DNA from: Haladaptatus sp. DJG-WS-42 | Lineage (GTDB): Archaea; Halobacteriota; Halobacteria; Halobacteriales; Halococcaceae | Direction: 5' to 3' | Length of the DNA stretch: 64,000 nucleotides | Assembly (NCBI RefSeq): GCF_037198285.1 | Contig: NZ_CP147243.1 | Span: 1,178,001 to 1,242,000 of the forward strand | In this document: positions 35,504-44,459 of the stretch, piece by piece | Layout: every line of letters begins with the position of its first letter | Position numbering within the stretch: the stretch's first letter is position 1 | Notes under the pieces: model-generated | Told to the model about the DNA's origin: nothing | The model's database searches: none | What the model saw: the letters and a program-made list of their open reading frames with translations, nothing else | Program-made: the position numbers and the translations under genes

Positions 35504-36016
35504 ATGGCGCTCTCAGACATCGCCGCCGGGTTGGAGGTGACGACCGAACAGCACCACCGCGGGGTTGCAACGGTCGATACCACCGAGACGGCGCTCGCAG
35601 ACCGGCTCGAACCCGTGGCAGACGACCTGCCCTGTTCGGCCGCCGCGGCGGCGACTGTCATAGAGACATACGCAACCGGCGCGAGTGTGGGCGACTGTGG
35701 GGTAGAGGCAGGCGTTGCACCCGTCACCGCCGCGAAGGTGTTACACCTCGCGGGCGAGGCGACGACGCCGCTCAGCCCACAGGGTCGCCAGTTCGTCCGC
35801 GATTGGTTGGCTGCAACCCTCTCCCGAGCAGACGCACTCGCACTCTCGGGCGCGAGCGATGCCGAGTTCGCACTCGCGGCGTACTGTGAGACACACGACC
35901 CCCTCGCGGCGGTGTGTGAAGCTGCAGAAGGGGCACTCTCGCCGACTGGGTCTGCAAGCGTGGCGAAACGCGACGCGCTCGCAGAGACAATGAGTGAGAG
36001 CGGCGAGTTCTTCTAG
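35504..36016 (+). CDS. Conserved haloarchaeal helical protein divergent from tfb
   Basis: 170 residues, mostly Ala-rich helices (CSAAAAATVIETYATGASVG, VTAAKVLHLAGEATTPL, RQFVRDWLAATL). The middle 'GASVGDCGVEAGVAPVTAAKVLHLAG' region (about 60-85) has the look of a helix-turn-helix with a short turn at VAPVTAAK. A DNA-binding role is therefore possible but not shown. It shares its intergenic region, with the 19-bp palindrome, with tfb and converges on the second MinD-like gene with a 4-bp overlap. Confidence 0.65.
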   Translation: MALSDIAAGLEVTTEQHHRGVATVDTTETALADRLEPVADDLPCSAAAAATVIETYATGASVGDCGVEAGVAPVTAAKVLHLAGEATTPLSPQGRQFVRDWLAATLSRADALALSGASDAEFALAAYCETHDPLAAVCEAAEGALSPTGSASVAKRDALAETMSESGEFF

Positions 36017-36762
36017 CGAGAAAGCGAGTACTTTTCGAGCAGCCCGGGGTCTTCGAACTCGATGCCGAGGTCGGTGTCGAACAGCGTCTCTGCAACGTCG
36101 ACGACCGACGGTGCAAGCGCACCATCTTCGGCGGTCGCACACGTTGGTGAGTCGGGGTCGGCATTTGCGCTTTCTGGAATCAACAACTCCGTTTCACGGG
36201 CGAACAGCGAGCCGTCTGCGCGATTGGCGAGGAGGTGGTCGCCACTCGCACCAACGTCCTGAAGGCGGCCGCGAATGGGTGAAATCGCGTCGAGGCCGCG
36301 TTCGGTTGCGGGCGCGACGAGCGCGACCGCGTCGGCCGCGGTGACCGCGGCAACCGCCGGGTTCGTGGCGAGCGGTGGCGTGTCGATGAGCACGATGTCG
36401 AACCCGCGTGTGAGGTCGGTGACGTAGTTCGAGAGCTGTTCTGCGGCGGCGGGCGCTTTCGCGCGAGCCAGTTGCTCGAACGTTGCGTGCGACGGGACGG
36501 CAGAAAGTCGTCCGTCGAGGTCGAGGGGAAGGTCGTAGATGGCGGCTTCAATCGGTTTTTCACCAGTCACAGCATCGGTCACGTCCGTCTCGAGTGGGCC
36601 TGAGACGTACCGTGCCAAACCTTGTGTTCCGTAGGCGGCATCGAGGAGTACGACATCGTGGCCACCGCGGGCGAGCGTCGCACCGAGTTCGAGCGTGAGG
36701 CGTGTCGTTCCGGCACCACCCACGACGCCACAAAGCGCGAGCGACTGCGTCTTCGTATCCAT
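36013..36762 (-). CDS. MinD/ParA-like protein with degenerate Walker A
   Basis: 249 residues. The SIMIBI fold is recognisable: GGHDVVLLDAAYGTQGLA (strand 2/switch I) and FDIVLIDTPPLATNPAV (Walker B/switch II), VTAADAVALVAPATERG. The nucleotide loop reads CGVVGGAGTTRLTLELG, where a MinD would have KGGVGKTT: both the signature lysine and the P-loop lysine are absent. ATP hydrolysis is thus unlikely, although the Walker B aspartate remains. It lies close to an intact MinD-type gene, so it may be a non-catalytic partner. A hydrophilic variable C-terminus ends LLEKYSLSR. Confidence 0.75.
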   Translation of the reverse strand: MDTKTQSLALCGVVGGAGTTRLTLELGATLARGGHDVVLLDAAYGTQGLARYVSGPLETDVTDAVTGEKPIEAAIYDLPLDLDGRLSAVPSHATFEQLARAKAPAAAEQLSNYVTDLTRGFDIVLIDTPPLATNPAVAAVTAADAVALVAPATERGLDAISPIRGRLQDVGASGDHLLANRADGSLFARETELLIPESANADPDSPTCATAEDGALAPSVVDVAETLFDTDLGIEFEDPGLLEKYSLSR

Positions 36763-36805
36763 ATTTTGAACTACTCAGGTCATCGTACAAAAAAGACAGG
36801 GAGGG

Positions 36806-37234
36806 TTAGTCGGTGGCCGCGCGAATCCCGGCTGCGATGTCGTCGAACTCCTCGTCTGTTAGTTCTGGCATCGTCCTGATGATGGAGTGGACGGCCCCGC
36901 CGCCGTCACCCTCGAAGCGCGGGACGATGTGGGCGTGGACGTGTTGCACCTCTTGGCCAGCGGCCGTGCCGTTGTTGACGCCGATGTTCGACCCGTCTGC
37001 GGAGACCGCCTGTTCTACGGCCGGTGTGAGGTGATACAGCGCCTCGAATACCGCTTCGCCGAGGCCTGCGGGCAGATCGGCGATAGTCTGGTGGTGGGCT
37101 TTCGGGATGACGAGCGTGTGCCCTTTCGTGAGCGGATTCACGTCGAGAAACGCCAGCACGTTGTCGTCTTCGTACACCGTTCGGCTCGGAATCTCTCCGG
37201 CGATAATCTTACAGAAAATACAATCGTCGGCCAT
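36806..37234 (-). CDS. HIT-family nucleotide hydrolase
   Basis: 142 residues from ATG 37234. The start DCIFCKIIAGEIPSRTVYED and the catalytic triad motif QHVHAHIVPR identify the HINT/HIT branch, which cleaves nucleoside phosphoramidates or dinucleotides. The N-terminal CxxC can bind zinc. The frame runs further upstream without homology. A typical housekeeping gene; its 3' end lies 43 bp from the MinD-like gene start. Confidence 0.92.
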   Translation of the reverse strand: MADDCIFCKIIAGEIPSRTVYEDDNVLAFLDVNPLTKGHTLVIPKAHHQTIADLPAGLGEAVFEALYHLTPAVEQAVSADGSNIGVNNGTAAGQEVQHVHAHIVPRFEGDGGGAVHSIIRTMPELTDEEFDDIAAGIRAATD

Positions 37235-37390
37235 GCGTTGTGTGTCGCGCGCAGATTTGAAGTAAGTTTCCCGTCTGCAGATTGGTCGCGAAATGAATCG
37301 TTTTGTCGAATAATTTGGTAAATTTGTAAATTCGAGAGAGTGGCCCTCAGAATTTAAAATCCACGGAGGGTAGCGGCACATATCTGACCG

Positions 37391-37428
37391 AAATATATAA
37401 CACCACACATTACAACATTGTTCAGGAG
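37391..37428 (+). promoter_or_regulatory. TATA box and Shine-Dalgarno site of the Liv-type operon
   Basis: AAATATATA at 37391-37399 and AGGAG at 37424-37428 precede the ATG at 37434 (or 37437). This is one of few genes here with both a clear TATA box and an SD site, so its leader should be about 15 bases. Confidence 0.55.
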
Positions 37429-37433
37429 TAATA

Positions 37434-38711
37434 ATGATGAATGGTCACATGAACCAGAGTACCGATTCTCAAGACCAACCGGGCAACGGACAGACGCGAC
37501 GCCGATTCATGCAGGCCGCGGGTGCCGCGGGCCTCCTCAGTGTTGCTGGCTGCCTCGGCGGTGGCGGCGGCGGTGGCGGCGAAGGCTCGCTTTCGATTCC
37601 CGGCCTGTACGACCAAAGTGGCCCCACCTCAGACGTAGGTCGCCCGACCGCGCTTGGCTCACGAGACGCGTTCAAATGGATTAACGAGGAAGGACTGCTC
37701 GACCAAGAGATCAATCACAACGGCGTCGATTATGCCTACGACGTCGCACAGGCAAACCAACAGTACGACGAATTTACCTCAGACGGAACGCCCCCAATCA
37801 TCATTGGCTGGGGGACGGCAGACACCGAGGCACTCGCGCCGAAAGTCGCCCGCGACCAGATTGTGTACATTTCGGCGTCCTACTCCGCGAAATTGCTCAC
37901 GGAGGAAGCGCCGTACAACTTCTTCGGCAACTTAGACTACACGAGTCAGGCCCGAGCACACCTGAAGTGGATTGCGGACAACGACCCCGACGGTAAGGTC
38001 GCGTTCATCTTCTCTAACACCTCGTTCGGGAAGGCTCCCGTCGAAGGCGGGAAGGCCTACGCAGAGGAGTTGGGCTTAGAAGTCGGCGACGACATCGACC
38101 TGCCGCTGACCGCGAACTCGGCGACGACGCAACTTCGCAAGGCAAAGGACGAACAAATCGACTACCTCATCCACCAGAACACGGCCGCACCGATGCAGGT
38201 GTTGCTCAAAGACCGCCAAGACGTCTACCCAGAGGTCAACGTCATGGGCCTGACCTACACCGTAGACGAACTCCGCGTCCAAGAGTCCCCAGAGACGTTC
38301 GAGGGCGTGCGCTACGCGAGTGGGTTCAAGACGTTCGCCGAGGTCATGGAAGGCAGCGGGCAGGGCAAAGACGCCATCGAAGCCTCCTTCGAGCGCGAAG
38401 GGCGGTCGATGGACGACCCGAGCGTGGCGAACTTAAACTACGTCCGCGGGGTCATCCACGCGATGGTCGCACTCAAGGGCATCCAAGAAGCAGGCAACTT
38501 AGACTTAGACCCATCCGCGGGTGAGAACATCCGCTCTGGAATGTTCGAAATCAGCGACTGGGACGTGTTCGGCCTCGCAGAGCCGTTCACCTACGAAGAG
38601 GACGACCGCCGCCCAACCATGACCGGACGCATCTATCAGGTCGAAGACGGCGAGATGAAGTTCGACTCCAAAGCCGAGCTCCCCCGCCGCGACGACTGGA
38701 TTGGCCTCTAA
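37434..38711 (+). CDS. ABC transporter substrate-binding lipoprotein (LivK type)
   Basis: 425 residues. Tat signal TRRRFMQAAGAAGLLSVAGC with lipobox cysteine, then a Gly-rich linker and two periplasmic-binding lobes: SIPGLYDQSGPTSDVGRP, GWGTADTEALAPKVARDQIV, GKVAFIFSNTSFGKAPVEGG, VRYASGFKTF. The protein is of the branched-chain amino acid/amide/aromatic acid binding group and should be anchored outside the membrane. With two ATPases and two permeases of the same operon it makes a complete importer. Substrate not fixed by sequence; neighbouring enzymes suggest a carboxylic acid. Confidence 0.9.
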   Translation: MMNGHMNQSTDSQDQPGNGQTRRRFMQAAGAAGLLSVAGCLGGGGGGGGEGSLSIPGLYDQSGPTSDVGRPTALGSRDAFKWINEEGLLDQEINHNGVDYAYDVAQANQQYDEFTSDGTPPIIIGWGTADTEALAPKVARDQIVYISASYSAKLLTEEAPYNFFGNLDYTSQARAHLKWIADNDPDGKVAFIFSNTSFGKAPVEGGKAYAEELGLEVGDDIDLPLTANSATTQLRKAKDEQIDYLIHQNTAAPMQVLLKDRQDVYPEVNVMGLTYTVDELRVQESPETFEGVRYASGFKTFAEVMEGSGQGKDAIEASFEREGRSMDDPSVANLNYVRGVIHAMVALKGIQEAGNLDLDPSAGENIRSGMFEISDWDVFGLAEPFTYEEDDRRPTMTGRIYQVEDGEMKFDSKAELPRRDDWIGL

Positions 38712-38713
38712 CG

Positions 38714-39559
38714 ATGACGGCAAGCGAGGCCGAGACGACAGACCGGGCCGCCGAAACGGGCCCCCCGCCAGTCGTCGAACTCGACAACGCAGAAATCGTC
38801 TACGACCGCCACTTCCTCGCCGTCCAAGGGGTGTCGCTCGAAGCGAACGAAGGCGACATCATCGCACTCCTCGGGCCGAACGGCGCGGGCAAGAGTACCA
38901 TCTTAAAGATGATTTCCGGCATCGGCCGCACCGAGCGCGGCGAGGTGTCTCGCGGACGCATTTACTTCGATGGCGATGACGTCACCAACTTCGGCACGAA
39001 CGAGATGGTCTCCCGCGGTGTGACCCACATCCTCGAAGGACGGCGGTCGTTTCGCGACCTGACGGTCGAAGAGAACCTCCGGTGTGGCCTCTACAGACAG
39101 GGCCGCCGGTTGAATTTCAGCGAAGAAGACTACGAACTCGCGTTCTCGTATTTCCCGCAGTTACAGGAGATTATGAACCTGAAAGCGGGGTACGCAAGCG
39201 GTGGCGAACAGCAGATGCTCGTGATTGCACGCGCCTTGCTCCACCGCCCGCGACTCCTCTTGCTCGACGAGCCGTCGCTCGGCCTCGCGCCGAAACTGGT
39301 GCGCGACATCTTCGAGACGCTCAAAGAAATCAACGAAAAGGAGAACATCACGATGGTCATCGCAGACCAAAACGCCAAACGAACCCTCGATATCGCAGAC
39401 TATGGCTATGTTATGGAAAACGGGCAAATCGAGCTTCACGACCCGGCAGACAGCCTCAAGAACCGCGAGGAAATCAAGGAGTTTTACCTCGGGACGAGTC
39501 GTGAGGAGGGGCGGTATACGGACATCCGCCACTACAAGATTCGCAAACGGTGGACCTGA
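38714..39559 (+). CDS. ABC transporter ATPase (LivF-like)
   Basis: 281 residues. Walker A LLGPNGAGKSTILK, signature YASGGEQQMLVIARAL (a variation on LSGGQ), Walker B RLLLLDEPSLGLAPKLV, and H-loop replaced by ADQN, as in LivF proteins. N-terminal 25 residues are a polar extension. It starts two bases after the binding-protein stop. Confidence 0.92.
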   Translation: MTASEAETTDRAAETGPPPVVELDNAEIVYDRHFLAVQGVSLEANEGDIIALLGPNGAGKSTILKMISGIGRTERGEVSRGRIYFDGDDVTNFGTNEMVSRGVTHILEGRRSFRDLTVEENLRCGLYRQGRRLNFSEEDYELAFSYFPQLQEIMNLKAGYASGGEQQMLVIARALLHRPRLLLLDEPSLGLAPKLVRDIFETLKEINEKENITMVIADQNAKRTLDIADYGYVMENGQIELHDPADSLKNREEIKEFYLGTSREEGRYTDIRHYKIRKRWT

Positions 39560-39561
39560 TG

Positions 39562-39569
39562 GGAGGTGA
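39562..39569 (+). promoter_or_regulatory. Perfect Shine-Dalgarno site of the LivG-like gene
   Basis: GGAGGTGA, complementary to the haloarchaeal 16S 3' end, three bases before GTG 39573. It fixes the GTG start. Confidence 0.6.
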
Positions 39570-39572
39570 CTC

Positions 39573-40388
39573 GTGAGCCACTCATCGTTCGACGTGCGAG
39601 GCGGCCCACCCGTCCCCCCAGAGGAGGCTGCCCTCGGCTGTAAAAACATCACCAAAACCTTCGGCGCGGTGACGGCCGTAGACGACGTCTCCATCTCCAT
39701 CCAGAAAGGCGAGTGGGTATCGATTGTCGGCCCGAACGGCGCGGGAAAAACGAGCCTGCTCAACGTCATCAACGGCTTTTACGAACCAGACCCCGGCGGA
39801 CAGGTGTTCCTCGACGGGCAGGACGTGACGGACATGCGCTCGTACCAACGGGCGCGCCACGGCCTCGGGCGGACGTTCCAAGGCCTCGAACTGTTCGAGA
39901 GCGAAGACGTCATCGAGAACGTCATCACGGTCAAGTCCATCAGCCGTCGCCCCAACCTGCTCGAAGCCATGCTGTTCTACTGGCGGGGCCGGGACATCGA
40001 GGAGAAAAATATGCGCGAGGTCGAGGAAATCATCGATTACCTCGAACTCTGGGAGTACCGCCACAGCCCGATTTCGAGCCTCCCGCTCGGCATCCGCCGG
40101 CGGGTGGACTTGGCGCGGGCGCTCGCGCTCGACCCGGACGTCATCCTCCTCGACGAGGCCATGAGCGGCCTCACCTTCGAGGAGAAGTACGACATGGTGC
40201 GGTTCCTGACCGACCTCTACGAGGAACGCGGCCTGACCGTCGTCATGATCGAACACGACTTGGAGGTCGTGACGGACGTTTCAGACCGGATGATTGTACT
40301 CCAAGAGGGTGCGGTCATCGCCCGCGGGCCGCCGGAGGCGGTCACCGCAGACTCGCTCGTCGCAGAAGTGTACACGGGGGTTGACTAA
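39573..40388 (+). CDS. ABC transporter ATPase (LivG-like)
   Basis: 271 residues. Walker A VGPNGAGKTSLLN, Q-loop GLGRTFQGLELF, a family-typical degenerate signature SSLPLGIRRRVDLARAL, Walker B VILLDEAMSGL and H-loop MIEHDLEVV. The C-terminus lacks a long LivG extension. GTG start with a perfect SD site. Stop and next start overlap by one base (TAATG). Confidence 0.92.
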   Translation: MSHSSFDVRGGPPVPPEEAALGCKNITKTFGAVTAVDDVSISIQKGEWVSIVGPNGAGKTSLLNVINGFYEPDPGGQVFLDGQDVTDMRSYQRARHGLGRTFQGLELFESEDVIENVITVKSISRRPNLLEAMLFYWRGRDIEEKNMREVEEIIDYLELWEYRHSPISSLPLGIRRRVDLARALALDPDVILLDEAMSGLTFEEKYDMVRFLTDLYEERGLTVVMIEHDLEVVTDVSDRMIVLQEGAVIARGPPEAVTADSLVAEVYTGVD

Positions 40389-42415
40389 TGGCCCAAGACG
40401 AACTCTCGACCGGCGTGAGCGTCGACCGCGTGGCGAGCGCGCCCGAAGGCGACATCGACATCGTCTCAGACCGCTCGCTGCCCGAGATTCTGTTAGACCA
40501 CGTCGAAAAACACGGCGACGACATCGCCCTTCGCTGGAAGCAGTTCGGCGTCTGGCAAGAGTTCAATTGGACGGCGTACTACGACCGCGTCCGGTGGTTT
40601 GCGCTTGGCTTAGAAGAGTACGGCTTTGACGTCGGCGACGTGCTGTTCACGATTGGCTACAACCGCCCCCACCAGCTCTGGGCGTGGCTCGGCGCACAGT
40701 CGCTCGGTGGGATGGCCGCGCCGAACTATCAGGACATGCTTCCCGAGGAAATCGGCAAGCAACTCGACCTCCTTCGCCCGCGCATCGTTTTCGCAGAAGA
40801 CCAGGAGATGGTCGACAAGGTGCTCTCGGTCGCAGACGACGCACCCGGCCTCGAAACCATCATCTACCGCGACGAACGCGGGATGTTCCGCTACGAGCAA
40901 GACGACCCGAAAATCGTCAGTTACGCGGAGGTAGAGGCGCGTGGACGCGAACGCTTAGAAAACGGCGAGGTCGATGGCGACTACGTCGCAGAACGCATCC
41001 GCGCGATTGACCCGAACACGCCAGCGATGCTCTCACCGACGAGTGGGACGACGGGCACGCCAAAGCGCGTGCAACTGTCGCACTTTAACTTCGTGAACCT
41101 CGCGAACGCGGCCATCGAAATCGACCCACTGCCCAAAGAGTCAGACTACTTCTCGTACCTGCCGATGGCGTGGGTTGGTGAGCAGATGATTCTGATTGCG
41201 GCCGCATTCGTTGGCGGGTGGACGGCCAATTTCCCCGAACAGGAGGAAACCGAACGCGAAGATCTGCGGGAAATCGGCCCGGAAATCATCTTCTCGTCGC
41301 CGCGCACCTACGAGGCATGGGTCGCAGACATCAAGGCGAAAATCGAAAACACCACGCGACTGAAGCGGTGGACCTACGAGAAGGCGATGGCCATCGGCCA
41401 GGAGTACACGGAGTACATCACTGGCGAGAAGGCTGGTCAGACCCCACCCGCAACACTGCGGGCGAAAAACTGGCTCGCCTACTGGGTGGCTTACCGCCCG
41501 ATTCTCGACAAAATCGGGCTGAAACGCGCGAAAAACGTCTACACCGGCGGCGGCCCGCTCGGTGAAGAGCACTTCGAGTACTACCACGCCCTCGGCGTGC
41601 GCCTCAAACAGATTTGGGGCCAGTCTGAGGTGTGTGGCTTCGTGACGATGCACCGCGACGGCGACATTCAGGCTGACACCGTTGGCCAAGTGTTCCCGAA
41701 CGTGGAAGTCGGACTCACGCCCGGCGGCGAACTCGTGGTTCGCGGCCCGGTTGTCACCTCTGGATACTACAACCAGCCAGAGAAGACGGCTTCTGCCATC
41801 GAAGACGGTTGGCTTCACACCGACGACTTCGGCGACATCACCGACGACGGCCACGTCAAGGTGTTCGACCGGATGGACGACGTACTCGAACTCGCAGACG
41901 GGACGGCAATCGCGCCCATCAGCGTCGAGACGAAGCTCAAGTTCAACCCGTACATCAAAGAGGCGATGGTCGTCGGTGACGGCCGCGACTACCTCGCCGC
42001 AGTGCTCAACATTCGCTTTGACAACGTCGCAGAGTGGGCAGACCAGCGCGACATCCAGTACGCTGGCTACCGTGATTTGACGCAGAAACCCGACGTACTG
42101 GACCTCATCACTGGCGTGGTCGAGGAGACCAACGCCCGCTTAGAAGGCAACGAGATTCGAAAGTTCATCGTCCTGTTCAAGGAGTTCGACCCCGACGACG
42201 GCGAACTCACGCGGACGGGGAAGATTCGCCGCAAGGTGGTTGGCGAACGCTACGCCTCGCTCGTGGAGGACATCTACAGCGACAAAGAAGACTGTGAAAT
42301 CGACATCACCATCACGTATCAGGACGGCCGCGAGACGCGCGAACACGGCGAAATGGCGATTATCGACCTCGACTCTGTCGGGGAAGAGGTCGCCGCAAAC
42401 GGAGGGGCAGAGTAA
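40388..42415 (+). CDS. AMP-forming acyl-CoA ligase, encoded inside the transporter operon
   Basis: 675 residues. P-loop SPTSGTTGTPKRVQLSH (about 216-232), GGGPLGEEHFEYY, the WGQSEVCG adenylate motif, HTDDFGDITDDGHVKV and the terminal catalytic lysine RTGKIRRK. It resembles the long-chain acyl-CoA synthetase group. Lying between the ATPase and permease genes with one-base overlaps on both sides, it most likely activates the imported acid to its CoA thioester, trapping it in the cell. The last 60 residues are an acidic extension. Actual acid unknown. Confidence 0.9.
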   Translation: MAQDELSTGVSVDRVASAPEGDIDIVSDRSLPEILLDHVEKHGDDIALRWKQFGVWQEFNWTAYYDRVRWFALGLEEYGFDVGDVLFTIGYNRPHQLWAWLGAQSLGGMAAPNYQDMLPEEIGKQLDLLRPRIVFAEDQEMVDKVLSVADDAPGLETIIYRDERGMFRYEQDDPKIVSYAEVEARGRERLENGEVDGDYVAERIRAIDPNTPAMLSPTSGTTGTPKRVQLSHFNFVNLANAAIEIDPLPKESDYFSYLPMAWVGEQMILIAAAFVGGWTANFPEQEETEREDLREIGPEIIFSSPRTYEAWVADIKAKIENTTRLKRWTYEKAMAIGQEYTEYITGEKAGQTPPATLRAKNWLAYWVAYRPILDKIGLKRAKNVYTGGGPLGEEHFEYYHALGVRLKQIWGQSEVCGFVTMHRDGDIQADTVGQVFPNVEVGLTPGGELVVRGPVVTSGYYNQPEKTASAIEDGWLHTDDFGDITDDGHVKVFDRMDDVLELADGTAIAPISVETKLKFNPYIKEAMVVGDGRDYLAAVLNIRFDNVAEWADQRDIQYAGYRDLTQKPDVLDLITGVVEETNARLEGNEIRKFIVLFKEFDPDDGELTRTGKIRRKVVGERYASLVEDIYSDKEDCEIDITITYQDGRETREHGEMAIIDLDSVGEEVAANGGAE

Positions 42416-43350
42416 TGGTTGACGTTCCGGCCCTGTTCGCGACGATCGTCGCGGGCATCGGCATCGGCGCAATCTACGCGCTCGTCGCGATGGGCTTTTC
42501 GCTCATCTACAAGGTGACGGGCGTGCTCAACTTCGCGCAAGGACAGTTGGCGCTCGTCGGGGCGTACTTCGTGGCGATTTTCGCTGCCCCTTCGATTATC
42601 TGGTTCGTCCCGGCAGGCGCGTTGCCGACGCTCGGCGGCGTCGTCGCGCTCGTCGCGACCATCCTCGTCGGCGTGTTGCTTGGCGTGCTGTTAGAACGGG
42701 CTATCTTCCGCTTCTTCATCGGAGAACCCGTGTTGTCGGTGATTATCGTCACGCTCGCACTGGGTGGCATTTTCAGCGGCTTCATCCAGTTCCTCGTCGG
42801 CCCGAACTTCCGCGCCTACCCGGAATCGCTGTTGCCAAACTGGAGCGTGCCACTCCCGTTCGGAACGGAGATTAGCGGTCCCTTCGCCATCGGCGTCGTG
42901 CTCTCGCTGGTCGTCGTCATCGCGCTCATGGTGTTCTTCCGGTACACCGTCACGGGGTCGATTCTCCGGGCGGCGGCCTCAGACCAGCAGGCGGCGATGG
43001 CGCTCGGCGTCTCCATCGAACGGACGATTATCATCGCGTGGACGCTCTCGATTACGATTACCGCAATCGGAGGCATCCTGCTCGCCATGGCGAACGGCGG
43101 GGCGGGCTTCGCCATCGAGACGACGGGCATCATCATCCTCGTGGCGGTGGTGTTCGGCGGCCTCGACAGCGTTCCGGGGGCGTTCCTCGGGGCGATTGTC
43201 GTAGGCCTGCTGCGGGAACTCGGGCGGTTTTACGTCGAGGATTTCGTCGGCGCTGGCTTCGCTGAAATCCTCCCGCTCATCTTTCTGCTGTTCATCATCG
43301 TCGTGAAACCGTACGGCCTGTTCGGCACCGAACGCATCGAGAGAATCTAA
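42415..43350 (+). CDS. ABC transporter permease (LivH-like)
   Basis: 311 residues with about eight membrane helices. The motif GIGAIYALVAMGFSLIYKVTG and NFAQGQLALVGAY near the N-terminus and the EAA-like VFGGLDSVPGAFLGAIVVGL close to the C-terminus are standard for LivH. Overlaps the ligase gene by one base. Confidence 0.92.
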   Translation: MVDVPALFATIVAGIGIGAIYALVAMGFSLIYKVTGVLNFAQGQLALVGAYFVAIFAAPSIIWFVPAGALPTLGGVVALVATILVGVLLGVLLERAIFRFFIGEPVLSVIIVTLALGGIFSGFIQFLVGPNFRAYPESLLPNWSVPLPFGTEISGPFAIGVVLSLVVVIALMVFFRYTVTGSILRAAASDQQAAMALGVSIERTIIIAWTLSITITAIGGILLAMANGGAGFAIETTGIIILVAVVFGGLDSVPGAFLGAIVVGLLRELGRFYVEDFVGAGFAEILPLIFLLFIIVVKPYGLFGTERIERI

Positions 43351-43353
43351 CCC

Positions 43354-43419
43354 ATGTACGAAATCCAAACTCATCGGTCGCTCGTTTCCACTGCGGAGGT
43401 GCCAGATGCCCTGCGGTGA
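43354..43419 (+). other. Short ORF, possibly the frameshifted N-terminus of the LivM-like gene
   Basis: A 21-codon frame starts at ATG 43354, three bases after the LivH stop, and ends VPDALR-stop at TGA 43417-43419. Removing the single T at 43417 would join it to the LivM frame as ...DALR-EYFTDYGSRM. In its present form LivM must start at 43406 or 43445. Confidence 0.4.
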
Positions 43420-44437
43420 GTACTTCACGGACTATGGCTCGCGGATGGGGCTGTTTCGCTGGCGCACCCAGCGAATCGCACTCGTTCTCGGCCTGCCGAT
43501 TCCGTTCCTCCTGCCGTTCGTCATCGGCGGCGGGACGCTGAATCTGTTCGCCCAGATTTACATCTTTGCGATTGCCGTCCTCGGCTTGAACGTCATTCTC
43601 GGCTACGCCGGGGAAATCGTGCTCGCACAGGGGGCGTTCATGGCAATCGGGGCCTACAGCACCTCGCGGATGCTCGGGACGGGCGCGGGCTTACTGCCCG
43701 CCATGATCGTCGGCGGGTTCATCGCCGCGGGCGTGTCGGTGGCCTTTGGCCTCCCCGCGGTTCGCGTCAAAGGCTTCTACATCGCCATTTCGACGCTCGC
43801 GTTACAGTTCATCGCAGAATGGTTCTTCCTGAACGACAAGGCAGCGTTCATCCACGGCGGCGTCCAGCAGACGGTTCCGGTTGACGTTGGCCTCCTCGGG
43901 AGTTTCATTCGGATTAGCTCGCGGACGGACATCTACTTCCTCGCGCTCGTCTCGATGCTGGTGTTCGCGCTGTTGTCGCTGAACTTCAGTCGGACTGGTA
44001 TCGGGCGGTCGTTCCGCGCGGTCCACGAAAACGACCTCGCCGCCGCCGTCCTCGGCATCAACGTGTTCCGCAACAAACTGCTCGCATTCGCCATCGGCGG
44101 GTTCATGATTGGCTTTTCGGGCGGCCTCTACGCCGTCTTGATTGGCTTCTTAGACCCGAGCTTCTTCACCATCGAGTTGACGCTCCAACACTACGTCATG
44201 CTCCTGTTCGGCGGGCTTGGCCGCGTCTGGGGCGCGCTGCTCGGGGTGGCAATGGTGTCGATTCTCCTCGACAACCTCCAAGAGTTCTTCAACACCTACG
44301 CACCCGACGCGACGTCGCTGATTCCGGTTCTCTTCGGAGCCATCATCATCGTCGTGCTCGCCGTCGAGCCAAAGGGGGTGTTGGCTGCGCTCGGCCAACT
44401 CAAGGAATACCTGCGTAAGTGGCCATACGCCTATTAG
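43406..44437 (+). CDS. ABC transporter permease (LivM-like)
   Basis: 343 residues with eight to nine helices. AVLGLNVILGYAGEIVLAQGAFMAIGAY and VKGFYIAISTLALQF are LivM hallmarks; the coupling region is MLLFGGLGRVWGALLGV. The N-terminus is uncertain: ATG 43406 gives MPCGEYFTDYG, ATG 43445 gives MGLFRWRTQR, and a single-base frameshift may have removed a longer original start at 43354. It completes the importer. Confidence 0.9.
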   Translation: MPCGEYFTDYGSRMGLFRWRTQRIALVLGLPIPFLLPFVIGGGTLNLFAQIYIFAIAVLGLNVILGYAGEIVLAQGAFMAIGAYSTSRMLGTGAGLLPAMIVGGFIAAGVSVAFGLPAVRVKGFYIAISTLALQFIAEWFFLNDKAAFIHGGVQQTVPVDVGLLGSFIRISSRTDIYFLALVSMLVFALLSLNFSRTGIGRSFRAVHENDLAAAVLGINVFRNKLLAFAIGGFMIGFSGGLYAVLIGFLDPSFFTIELTLQHYVMLLFGGLGRVWGALLGVAMVSILLDNLQEFFNTYAPDATSLIPVLFGAIIIVVLAVEPKGVLAALGQLKEYLRKWPYAY

Positions 44438-44459
44438 CGGATGGCCACAATCTGAGCGC

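Noticed and set aside
37549-37581. Glycine-codon run as a repeat artefact in the binding-protein gene
   Set aside because: It directly follows the lipobox cysteine, where haloarchaeal lipoproteins commonly have a Gly-rich linker.
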